Shown here: piece by piece, positions 7,687 through 14,048 of the stretch | Layout: every line of letters starts with the position of its first letter | Position numbering within the stretch: position 1 is the first letter of the stretch | NCBI GenBank assembly: GCA_050260415.1 | Contig: JBLNCE010000092.1 | Span: 1-28,905 of the forward strand | DNA length: 28,905 nt | Reading direction: 5' to 3' | DNA from: JBLNCE01 sp050260415 | GTDB taxonomy: Bacteria > Bacillota > UBA4882 > JAAYXC01 | Notes under the pieces: generated by a model | What the model saw: only the letters and a program-made list of their open reading frames with translations | The model's database searches: none | What the model was told of the DNA's origin: nothing | Made by a program: the position numbers and the translations under genes

Positions 7687-7749
7687 AACTCACCCCCGCC
7701 CTGCGGGCACCCCCTCTCGAAGCTTAGAGAGGGGGACGGGGGGTGAGTT
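7687..7749. repeat. REP-like palindromic element
   Basis: Outer arms AACTCACCCCC (7687-7697) and GGGGGGTGAGTT (7738-7749) enclose two hairpins: GCCC-tgc-GGGC (7699-7709) and CCCCCTCTC/GAGAGGGGG (7710-7718 with 7727-7735). The whole can fold as a three-way junction. Short elements of the CTCACCCCC...CCCTCTC type are widespread intergenic palindromes. The rest of the 7583-7923 gap holds only a small CCCGG/CCGGG hairpin near 7634 and nothing else recognisable. Confidence 0.75.
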
Positions 7750-7923
7750 TGATGCGATTTTCTAACCAGCGGTGTGAAAAAGTCAAGTCCCGGAACACCA
7801 GATTAGCCTCCCACCCCGGCTTGCCTCCGGGACGACCTTGGGAAAGTCCGAGCCAGTTCCCCGAGCGGCGATTTTCGTCCCAGCGGATACCAGGCAGACC
7901 TTCCAATTTTTGTTCATGGATTG

Positions 7924-7951
7924 GCAGGAAATTATGGCAAGTGGTTGAATT
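7924..7951 (+). promoter_or_regulatory. Sigma-H-type promoter of spoVG
   Basis: GCAGGAAAT (7924-7932) matches the sigma-H -35 consensus RnAGGAWWW, and GTTGAATT (7944-7951) matches the -10 consensus RnnGAATWW, with an 11-base spacer. spoVG is the classic sigma-H-dependent gene in Bacillus, so both sequence and context agree. The transcription start would lie about 35 bases before the gene. Confidence 0.8.
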
Positions 7952-7992
7952 GATCTGTCACACTGTCTATTCAAGAGAAAGGGCGTGAATTC

Positions 7993-8247
7993 TTGAACAT
8001 TACCGACATTCGCGTCAAGAGGGTCAATACCGAGGGCAAGGTCAGAGCAATCGCCTCCATTACCTTTGATAATTCGTTTGTGGTGCGGGACATCAGGGTG
8101 ATCGAGGGACAAAACGGGCTGTTCGTGGCAATGCCGAGCCGCAAGACGCCTGAAGGTGAGTTTAGGGATATCGCCCACCCCATCACCACCGAGACGCGCG
8201 AGCAGATCCAGTCCGCGATCCTGCATGAATACGAACAGGCGCAATAG
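7993..8247 (+). CDS. spoVG: Septation / sporulation regulator SpoVG
   Basis: An 84-residue protein matching SpoVG throughout: NITDIRVKRVNTEGKVRAIA, SITFDNSFVVRDIRVIEG, and the highly conserved GLFVAMPSRKTPEGEFRDIA followed by HPITTETREQIQSAIL. SpoVG binds nucleic acid and influences septation, sporulation and, in some species, virulence and mRNA regulation. The start is TTG at 7993, which aligns exactly with the family N-terminus; an upstream GTG in the spacer leads straight to a stop. An AAAGGGCG-like SD lies nine bases before it. The length is slightly short of the Bacillus protein (97 residues) because the variable C-terminal tail is missing. A sigma-H-like promoter precedes it. Confidence 0.97.
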   Translation: MNITDIRVKRVNTEGKVRAIASITFDNSFVVRDIRVIEGQNGLFVAMPSRKTPEGEFRDIAHPITTETREQIQSAILHEYEQAQ

Positions 8248-8254
8248 GCCCAGC

Positions 8255-8283
8255 TTGACATCGCCTATGTCCTCTGGTATACT
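8255..8283 (+). promoter_or_regulatory. Consensus sigma-A promoter of tRNA-Gln
   Basis: TTGACA (8255-8260), a 17-base spacer ending in an extended -10 TGG, and TATACT (8278-8283). Transcription would begin about 8290, 15 bases upstream of the mature tRNA 5' end. Confidence 0.9.
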
Positions 8284-8304
8284 GATTTTGCTATTGGACG
8301 GCAT

Positions 8305-8380
8305 TGGGGCGTAGCCAAGCTGGTAAGGCACGGGACTTTGACTCCCGCATGCGTTGGTTCGAGTCCAGCCGCCCCAGCCA
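8305..8380 (+). tRNA. tRNA-Gln (anticodon UUG)
   Basis: The 7-bp acceptor stem TGGGGCG (8305-8311) pairs with CGCCCCA (8370-8376), followed by discriminator G and an encoded CCA. The anticodon stem CGGGA/TCCCG holds the loop CTTTGAC, giving anticodon UUG (Gln). The T arm contains GGTTCGAGTCC and the D arm is AGCCAAGCTGGTAAGGC. The U1-A72 first pair is characteristic of glutamine tRNA. Confidence 0.97.
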
Positions 8381-8397
8381 TCACTTCCGGTAGGCTG

Positions 8398-8428
8398 GCC
8401 CGCGCCCAAGACGCGGGCTTTCCGTTTT
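8398..8428 (+). terminator. Terminator of tRNA-Gln
   Basis: A 7-bp GC stem GCCCGCG/CGCGGGC (8398-8404 with 8412-8418) is followed by TTTCCGTTTT. It lies 17 bases after the tRNA. The remaining 8429-8616 stretch contains only small GC hairpins (GGCGG/CCGCC, CCGCC/GGCGG) and no supported gene. Confidence 0.75.
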
Positions 8429-8616
8429 CGCGGGAACCGAAGCGCTCAATTCCGCGTTATCATAACCCGGTGCGACCGGGCGGAGAGTTACCGCCAAGAC
8501 GGGTCATGTACGCCATTGGAGGCCGTCCGGGTAGTGCAGGGAAATCCGCCGAGGCGGAGAATACATACCCGGATTATGAAAAGGTGAGGCTAGTTCCAGC
8601 AAAAGGGGGAGCCAAT

Positions 8617-9381
8617 TTGAAGAAGAGTGACGCGCCAAAGGAACGAACCAGAGCTAGGCTGGGATTTCTTAGTAATATCGGCACATTCTTTGCTAACCTC
8701 TGGCGGTCTCTCGTCAAAACCGCGAAGGAAGACCTGGATAACCCGGACGTTTTCCGCCGCATGGGCGCAGCGGCGATCTGGATGTTCCTGTTTTTCGCCT
8801 TGTCATGGGTGGTATCTTTCTTCCTTTTCAAGATGGGACTCATGGAGAAGACCTGGCTCGTGGATAAGTTTTTCGGCATCAAGGCGCTGAAGAGTTTGCT
8901 GGCTCCGGAAACCGGCAAGGACGTTCATTACTGGCCGCGGGTCCTGTTTGTCGCCGGAAAGATTCTGCTTCATTATCTCGTGGTCGTTACAGTCTTCATC
9001 TTCCTGCTGAACCATTTCCGGGTCGGCCGCATCAATCTGGGTTACGTTTTCCTCTTCGCGTACGCCTTGCTCATCGGGGTCGTCGTCGGCACAAAGTCGT
9101 TTCCTTACTTCAGCTCGACCCGTCTGGGCGCCTTGATTACGTTCATTCGTTTCAGCCTCTGGCAGTTGCTCTCATTCATGCTGGCCACCGTCGCCACCAC
9201 GGGGTTGGCCGCCTTCGCCACGCCGGGCTGGCTCCAGGGCAACTGGGCCCGGATTCGCCCACTCGGTAAACCTGACATTGACGGTGAGGATCTGGAAGTA
9301 CTGCTCTACGCGGTGCTGATCTTAATCGCCTCGAGCATCGCGGAGGCAAGGTTGATCGATTTCTATAAGATGTACTTGTAG
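8617..9381 (+). CDS. Multi-pass membrane protein of unknown function
   Basis: A 254-residue protein. The start is TTG at 8617, six bases after GGGGGAG. The frame is open upstream into the tRNA gene, but that extension cannot be coding. A basic cytoplasmic-looking N-terminus (MKKSDAPKERTRARLG) is followed by hydrophobic segments at about residues 50-72, 110-132, 139-159, 170-200 and 228-245, so five or six passes. Loops include a short amphipathic stretch (DKFFGIKALKSLLAPETG) and the polar C-terminus ends SIAEARLIDFYKMYL. The topology is reminiscent of SpoIIM/Yip1-type small integral membrane proteins, but I see no signature that would assign it. A hairpin follows the stop codon. Confidence 0.75.
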   Translation: MKKSDAPKERTRARLGFLSNIGTFFANLWRSLVKTAKEDLDNPDVFRRMGAAAIWMFLFFALSWVVSFFLFKMGLMEKTWLVDKFFGIKALKSLLAPETGKDVHYWPRVLFVAGKILLHYLVVVTVFIFLLNHFRVGRINLGYVFLFAYALLIGVVVGTKSFPYFSSTRLGALITFIRFSLWQLLSFMLATVATTGLAAFATPGWLQGNWARIRPLGKPDIDGEDLEVLLYAVLILIASSIAEARLIDFYKMYL

Positions 9382-9397
9382 GATAAAGCATAGATGC

Positions 9398-9431
9398 AAA
9401 AAAGCGGCCCGGGCCAATCGCCGGGCCGCTT
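9398..9431. terminator. Strong hairpin between membrane-protein and methyltransferase genes
   Basis: An 11-bp stem AAGCGGCCCGG/CCGGGCCGCTT (9402-9412 with 9421-9431, 8-base loop) is flanked upstream by AAAA. On the plus strand the 3' side has few U residues (CTTGTACT), while on the minus strand the hairpin is followed by TTTTTT. It probably ends the membrane-protein transcript, and would terminate antisense transcription even better. Confidence 0.6.
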
Positions 9432-9466
9432 GTACTATGGGCTGCATGCCCATGGAGGTCCGCGCG

Positions 9467-10063
9467 TTGACCGAGCACTATTTCACCGCCAATCCGCAAA
9501 GCCGGTCTCATCCCCGTCTGTTCAAGCTGACGATCCGCGGCCGGGAACTCGATCTGACCACGGACGCCGGCGTATTTGCCGCCACAGGTTTGGACCGGGG
9601 TACGCGCCTCCTCATCGAGGCTCTTGTCGTGCCCCCTGAGGCGCGTTGTCTAGTGGATCTCGGCTGCGGTTACGGCCCCATCGGACTTGCGCTTGCGTTA
9701 CTGGCACCCACGGCGCGCGTCTTCCTGGTCGATCCGAACGAACGTGCATGTATGCTGGCCAAAGCCAATGCAGCCAAAAACCTGATCGCCAACGTGACGG
9801 TCGTGCAAGGCGAAGGCTTATCCGCGATCCCCGGCGAAATCGACCTGGTGGCGACCAATCCGCCGATCCGGGCGGGGAAAAAGGTCGTGTACGGCCTCAT
9901 GGCTGAAGCGGCGCAGCGCCTCAAGGCGGGTGGCGCGCTCTGGACGGTCATCAGGACCAGCCAGGGCGCAAAAAGCCTCGAGGCCGAGCTTGGCAGGGTC
10001 TTCCGCGAAGTGATGGAAGTCGAGAAGGGAGGCGGTTTCAGGGTCTACCGCGCTGTACGTTAG
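9467..10063 (+). CDS. Class I SAM-dependent methyltransferase, YbxB/RsmC-like
   Basis: A 198-residue methyltransferase. The N-terminus MTEHYFTANPQSRSHPRLFK is typical of the YbxB/RsmC (16S rRNA guanine-N2) group. It is followed by motif I CLVDLGCGYGPIGLALA (residues 61-77), motif II VFLVDPNERA, and the NPP catalytic motif DLVATNPPIRAGK (126-138), which indicates N-methylation of a base exocyclic amine. The C-terminal beta hairpin contains KGGGFRVYRAVR. TTG at 9467 is preferred: GGAGGT lies eight bases before it and the residue aligns with the family start, whereas the ATGs at 9437-9452 have no SD. In Bacillus the orthologue sits between rplL and rpoB, so its place here is unusual. It converges on spoIIE with a 53-base gap containing only a weak GCGCG/CGCGC hairpin near 10079. 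Confidence 0.85.
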   Translation: MTEHYFTANPQSRSHPRLFKLTIRGRELDLTTDAGVFAATGLDRGTRLLIEALVVPPEARCLVDLGCGYGPIGLALALLAPTARVFLVDPNERACMLAKANAAKNLIANVTVVQGEGLSAIPGEIDLVATNPPIRAGKKVVYGLMAEAAQRLKAGGALWTVIRTSQGAKSLEAELGRVFREVMEVEKGGGFRVYRAVR

Positions 10064-10116
10064 AGGGATGAAGCCCGGCGCGAAACACGCGCATCGGTTT
10101 TGGCCGCTGGTCGCGC

Positions 10117-12543
10117 TCAATTCGTGCCCGAAGGAACCAGTTGCGCCACGATCACCGTCACGTCGTCCTTCACTTCGGACCCCATATTTGTCCGGGCGAT
10201 CTTGAGCAGGAAATCGACCATCGGCTCGGGACCGGCGACCTCCACCCGTGATAACGCCCGTTCAACCCAGTCCTCGGTCTCCTCGGGGCCAAGGGCGCCG
10301 GCAAAGACGCCATCGGAGACGAAAACAAGGTAGTCGCCGGCCATCAACATGAGCCGCTGCCGGTCGATCTCGATTTTTTGCAGGATTCCCGCCGGCGGCG
10401 TGGTGGCGCGGATCGGGATGACCATACGGCCGCGTTTGACATAACTTGGCGCCGCCCCGACCTTGATCAGTTCGGTCTGGCCCCGGAAGAGATCGACGAG
10501 CGCGACGTCGACCGTGGCGAAGCGTTCCTCCGGGGTTCTCAGCATGAGCACCGAGTTGATTAGATTTAGGGCGAATTCTTCCTTCAATCCGGAGGATAGA
10601 AGCTGGGCCAGGAGATCGACCGTGGCCCGGCTTTCCTGCGCCGCCTTGCGGCCGGTGCCCATTCCGTCGCTCAGGATGAGGGCGACGCGGCCGTCCTTGG
10701 TGTGCATCACGGTATGGTTGTCTCCGCAGCACCCGTCCTCCTTCGCGATTCTGCCCACCGCGTGTTTGACGCTGAACCTGCCCGTCGGGATGAGCGCGAA
10801 AGAGCAATCCTGGCAGGAGCCGCTCGGGCACTGCTTGTCCCAGACGGTAAAGGCGTGGCCGAGAATCCGGCTTACCATCGGCGCGATTAGATACTGGCAT
10901 TCGAAGTAATTGAGACAGCCGAGCTTCTTGATCTTCACTTCCAGCATGTCTTGGCCGTATTCGAGGACGCTCAAGGATTCCACGGCCAACCCCAGGCGGT
11001 TGAAAGAAGCCTTTAGGCGATCCTCCACTTCCACGCGAAACTCCACATCCAGCCGCATCTCCTTGGCCAGGCCGGTCATGATCCCCGCCACGCCCTCAAG
11101 CTGGTCGGCCACAAATTCCCGATGGTCGTTGGCTTGTTGGCGTAGTTGGCTCTCGGCTTGGACCCGGCACAGCACCGCATCGACGGTCTCGAGGATCTTG
11201 CGTTGTTGAAAGCAGGCCGTGGCCAGCCGGCCGCGCAAATGCGCCTGCCGGGCGGTCCCGTTCATCTCGGCCAGGGCAATCAAGTCAAACAACTCACGGT
11301 AGCTGGCATAGAAATTCTGGCGCCAGCATGCGTCAAACCCCGCGCATTGCTGGCAGCTTTTCTGGACTACCTGGTCGAGCAGGTTATAGAGGTCCGGGCG
11401 ATCCGTGTTTTCACGGTCGTTGGCCACAAAGGCCTTGGATAACTGAGCAAAAACCCCGGCCAATTGCGTTACGCGCTCGGACAGGAGATCGCGCAAGCGC
11501 GCCTGTTCCGCGCGTTTGGCCGCGCCCCAGGAGTTACCGGTCGGCATGACAAGGCCTAGATGCCGTAGCGGCTGGTCCGGAAGGGCAAGAAACGCCCCAA
11601 AGCCGAGGAGTGCTTGTCCGGCCATCGGCCAGGCGAACGCGGCCCGGGCGGCATGCCATAGGTATGGGACGCCGAAACCGGCGCCGAAACCCACCGCCAT
11701 GCCCAGGCGTCCGGAATGACGGAAGAGACCGGTGAGGAAGCCGCTCAGAGCCAATTCTCCCGCCGCCGGCCACGGCGCATGACCCAGACCCGGCGCCAGG
11801 CCCAGCAGGATCCCCATGCCCGCGCCGAGTCCGGGACCGCCGAGATAGCCAAGCAAAGCCACCATAAAAGCGGAAGAGACAGCCGCCAAATTGAAACCGA
11901 ACAGGGTGATGCGGCTGAGACCCAGTATGGCCAGGGCGATTGGTATCAGAGAAAGAAAGAGCCGTTCCTCGCTGCCCCCCGAAGCCAATGGCCCGTGTCG
12001 CAGGACGGGCAGTGCATGAAGGAACATGAGACCGAGGGCCGCGGTCAGGCCGCCATCCAAGAGGATCAGCGTCCAATACGGCCCAAGCGTGTCCATCCAG
12101 ATGGCAAGCAGGGCATGTCCCAGCATGCTCAGGGCCACGACCGGCATGATAAGCCAGGTGGTCTTGGTGATCGGTGTCCGGCGCCGGCTGAGGAGAGCGG
12201 CCAGGATATAGGCCGGGGCGTTGCCAAGGGCGGTAAGCGGGGCGGTAACGCTGAAGAGACCGAGGAGAGAAGCGGAGGTGTACCAAAAGATATGGTCCAC
12301 GCCTGAAAGGGCAAGGGTCAGAATGAATGCCAATCCCGCCGGGGTAAGGCCGCCCGGCAGGATTGCCCGGGGCAGAAGCAGGGCGAGCGTTGCGAGCGCC
12401 AGCGGTTCCCGCCACCCTGCCCGTGATTCCGGCCCTGAAGAAGGTCTCTCACGGCGCTTATTCTTACGGTCCGACGGTTTGGCTCGAGGAGGATCCTTAT
12501 CTGCCCAAGAAGCCTGGTGTTTGACCAAAGCTGTCTCGCCCAA
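10117..12543 (-). CDS. spoIIE: Stage II sporulation protein E (PP2C-type serine phosphatase)
   Basis: An 808-residue protein, close to Bacillus SpoIIE (827). Residues about 45-320 contain around ten membrane segments. The central region is cysteine-rich (SCQQCAGFDACW; a later CPSGSCQDCSF and DGCCGDNH). The C-terminal PP2C domain has LILSDGMGTGRKAAQES (Asp626), YLVFVSDGVFAG (Asp744) and EVKDDVTVIVAQL (Asp793/794), the metal-binding acidic residues. SpoIIE sits at the polar septum, dephosphorylates SpoIIAA and so activates sigma-F in the forespore. The start is set to TTG at 12541-12543 because AGGAGGT lies nine bases before it; the longer ATG frame from 12597 would contain this SD. Several Cys clusters in the centre are more numerous than I would expect in Bacillus and might bind a metal. 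Confidence 0.95.
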   Translation of the reverse strand: MGETALVKHQASWADKDPPRAKPSDRKNKRRERPSSGPESRAGWREPLALATLALLLPRAILPGGLTPAGLAFILTLALSGVDHIFWYTSASLLGLFSVTAPLTALGNAPAYILAALLSRRRTPITKTTWLIMPVVALSMLGHALLAIWMDTLGPYWTLILLDGGLTAALGLMFLHALPVLRHGPLASGGSEERLFLSLIPIALAILGLSRITLFGFNLAAVSSAFMVALLGYLGGPGLGAGMGILLGLAPGLGHAPWPAAGELALSGFLTGLFRHSGRLGMAVGFGAGFGVPYLWHAARAAFAWPMAGQALLGFGAFLALPDQPLRHLGLVMPTGNSWGAAKRAEQARLRDLLSERVTQLAGVFAQLSKAFVANDRENTDRPDLYNLLDQVVQKSCQQCAGFDACWRQNFYASYRELFDLIALAEMNGTARQAHLRGRLATACFQQRKILETVDAVLCRVQAESQLRQQANDHREFVADQLEGVAGIMTGLAKEMRLDVEFRVEVEDRLKASFNRLGLAVESLSVLEYGQDMLEVKIKKLGCLNYFECQYLIAPMVSRILGHAFTVWDKQCPSGSCQDCSFALIPTGRFSVKHAVGRIAKEDGCCGDNHTVMHTKDGRVALILSDGMGTGRKAAQESRATVDLLAQLLSSGLKEEFALNLINSVLMLRTPEERFATVDVALVDLFRGQTELIKVGAAPSYVKRGRMVIPIRATTPPAGILQKIEIDRQRLMLMAGDYLVFVSDGVFAGALGPEETEDWVERALSRVEVAGPEPMVDFLLKIARTNMGSEVKDDVTVIVAQLVPSGTN

Positions 12544-12613
12544 GGGATCCGCACCTCCTGGTAGATCTCCCCGCGGGTCGGATATGTGGATTGCCACTAT
12601 ATACTACACCCCG

Positions 12614-12647
12614 AGTATAGCATGGGGACGGCGGTTGGGATGTCGAT
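12614..12647 (-). promoter_or_regulatory. Candidate Spo0A-type promoter of spoIIE
   Basis: On the minus strand a -10 TATACT (12614-12619) lies about 70 bases upstream of the TTG start. There is no good -35 hexamer at 17 bases. Instead ATCGACA (12641-12647), the reverse of a 0A-box-like TGTCGAT (one mismatch to TGTCGAA), sits at about -35 to -41. That is where Spo0A boxes lie in Spo0A-activated sigma-A promoters such as those of spoIIG and spoIIE in Bacillus. Confidence 0.45.
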
Positions 12648-12694
12648 CCTTGTCACCATGCCGAAGTCAGTTTCCGGGTCATTCTTGGCCCGGC

Positions 12695-12748
12695 AAAGAA
12701 AAATCGGTAAAGGCCGGGGCCGCCGGCGGTCACCTCCGCAACCCGGCC
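12695..12748 (-). terminator. Terminator-like hairpin upstream of spoIIE
   Basis: On the minus strand GGCCGGG pairs with CCCGGCC (12742-12748 with 12712-12719) around an inner GCGG...CCGC stem, followed after TTTACCGA by TTTTTCTTT. It could end the ykvI/dacF-like transcript or a leader RNA. The eight-base gap before the main T run lowers confidence. Confidence 0.4.
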
Positions 12749-12998
12749 AAGGTAAGATGTGTTTGGTTTCAACCCCCGGAGAGCAGGGAATCCGGCAAGC
12801 ATGGCCGGGAACAGGCAATTAGCTCCGCGGCCAAGGCGCCGAGGAACGGATCTTGCCTGGCGCCGGCATCGCCCGGCCGTCATGGCAGTTCTTTTGTGAC
12901 ACGGATCTGTTTTCACCATCACCGTCGTTGTTCATTTCCGACTGATACCCGCGCGGACAGGCCGGTGGTCGTTAGAGGGCGATCGCGAAGTTACGGCG
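12749..12998 (-). other. Structured gene-free stretch between the YkvI-like gene and spoIIE
   Basis: There is no supported gene. On the minus strand, in order, there are a strong hairpin of GGCGCC/GGCGCC extended by AGG/CCT (12835-12864), a TTGGCCG/CGGCCA hairpin (12802-12833) and a CCGG/CCGG hairpin (12776-12795). The terminator-like stem at 12695-12748 follows. A leader RNA or small RNA is possible. I could not match it to the cobalamin, c-di-AMP, SAM, lysine, glycine or T-box consensus patterns. Confidence 0.45.
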
Positions 12999-14048
12999 TC
13001 ACCGGGGGCATATCGCCGAAGCCGGGCCTTTTACGGCGCGAGGGGGCCGGATTAGCCTCAGGAGGATGATCAGACAGACGAGGCCAAAAGCCGGGTAAGC
13101 CGTCCGGACCAGACGGGCAAAGCCCAGACTGCTGAGGGTGATGCCAAGAGCCATGGTCACCAGGGCGTACAAGGTCCGGGAACCGCCCAAAAGTTGGCGG
13201 AGACGCGCCGAGGCCCCGTAAACGTCCGCGATGAGGGTGGTGAACATCTCGGCCCAGAGGACGAAAGAATAAGCAAAGCCGAGCGGACGGCCTAACGCGG
13301 ACGCCACTAGCGCCATGGGGACCTCGGTCTCGGCCAGAGTCCCCGGGCGAGCGAGCAATGCCGTCAAGACCAGACCGCCGATCAGAACGAGGCCCGCCGC
13401 TCCCCAGCGGCTGCCCGCGCGAAGCAGCCGGCAATCGGGGTGGGATGCGCCCAGAGCGGCCAAGACCGGGAGGGAGAGGACCGTATTGTAGGAGGCGTAC
13501 AAAAGTGCCGACGGAAGCCAGGCCGCATGGTGAACGGCGCGGAAACACCGGGATTCTCCGCCCAGCGCGCCTAGGGCCACCAGGGCCGCAATGCATATGA
13601 GACAGGGAACCACGATCTTGTTCACGGTCACGATGCCGGGCATGTCGCACGCGATTACCGCGAGCCCTAGCAGAGCCATGGCGATGATGCCCGCCCACGG
13701 AGGACAGCCTAGCGTGTCGGCAAGCGCGCCTGTTCCGGCCAGCATTACCCCGCTCAGCACGCAGAGAAAGACCAGGAGTATTATATCGAGGTATGGCGCG
13801 AAAGGGCCGCATAAATGCTGCAGGGATTGGTAATAGGTGCTCTCCGGGCCGTTACGCGCGCCGTGGATCAACGCCCTTTCGCCGGCCAGGGCGAAAAGCA
13901 CGCCGGCAAGCAGGAGTCCCAGGTACCCGTAGAGGCCGTGACGGGCGAAAAAAACCCAGATCTCCTGGCCCGAGGCGAAACCCGCCCCGATGACGGTGCC
14001 GATATAGGTGGTGGCTATGCCAAAACCCCGCTTATCCTTGACGTTCAG
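12999..14048 (-). CDS. YkvI-like membrane transporter family protein
   Basis: A 349-residue polytopic membrane protein. The N-terminus contains IATTYIGTVIGAGFASGQEI followed by WVFFARHG, the signature opening of the YkvI family (COG3949, APC-superfamily-like permeases of unknown substrate). About ten hydrophobic segments follow (for example YLDIILLVFLCVLSGVMLAG; LVLIGGLVLTALLA; LVCLIILLRLI). The nearest conventional start (GTG at 13901) would delete the first conserved transmembrane helix, so the gene must begin upstream. The only plausible site is CTG at 14046-14048, seven bases after GGGGAGGAG, where the CTG overlaps the TGA stop of the carboxypeptidase gene as CTGA. This indicates translational coupling and a rare CTG start. 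The two genes form an operon transcribed toward spoIIE. The transported substrate is unknown. Confidence 0.8.
   Translation of the reverse strand: MNVKDKRGFGIATTYIGTVIGAGFASGQEIWVFFARHGLYGYLGLLLAGVLFALAGERALIHGARNGPESTYYQSLQHLCGPFAPYLDIILLVFLCVLSGVMLAGTGALADTLGCPPWAGIIAMALLGLAVIACDMPGIVTVNKIVVPCLICIAALVALGALGGESRCFRAVHHAAWLPSALLYASYNTVLSLPVLAALGASHPDCRLLRAGSRWGAAGLVLIGGLVLTALLARPGTLAETEVPMALVASALGRPLGFAYSFVLWAEMFTTLIADVYGASARLRQLLGGSRTLYALVTMALGITLSSLGFARLVRTAYPAFGLVCLIILLRLIRPPRAVKGPASAICPR

Noticed and set aside
12700..12900. Cobalamin or c-di-AMP riboswitch in the spoIIE upstream gap
   Set aside because: Single short matches (GGGAATCCGG, GAGCTAA) occur on different strands or in the wrong order, and the conserved core of neither class is present.
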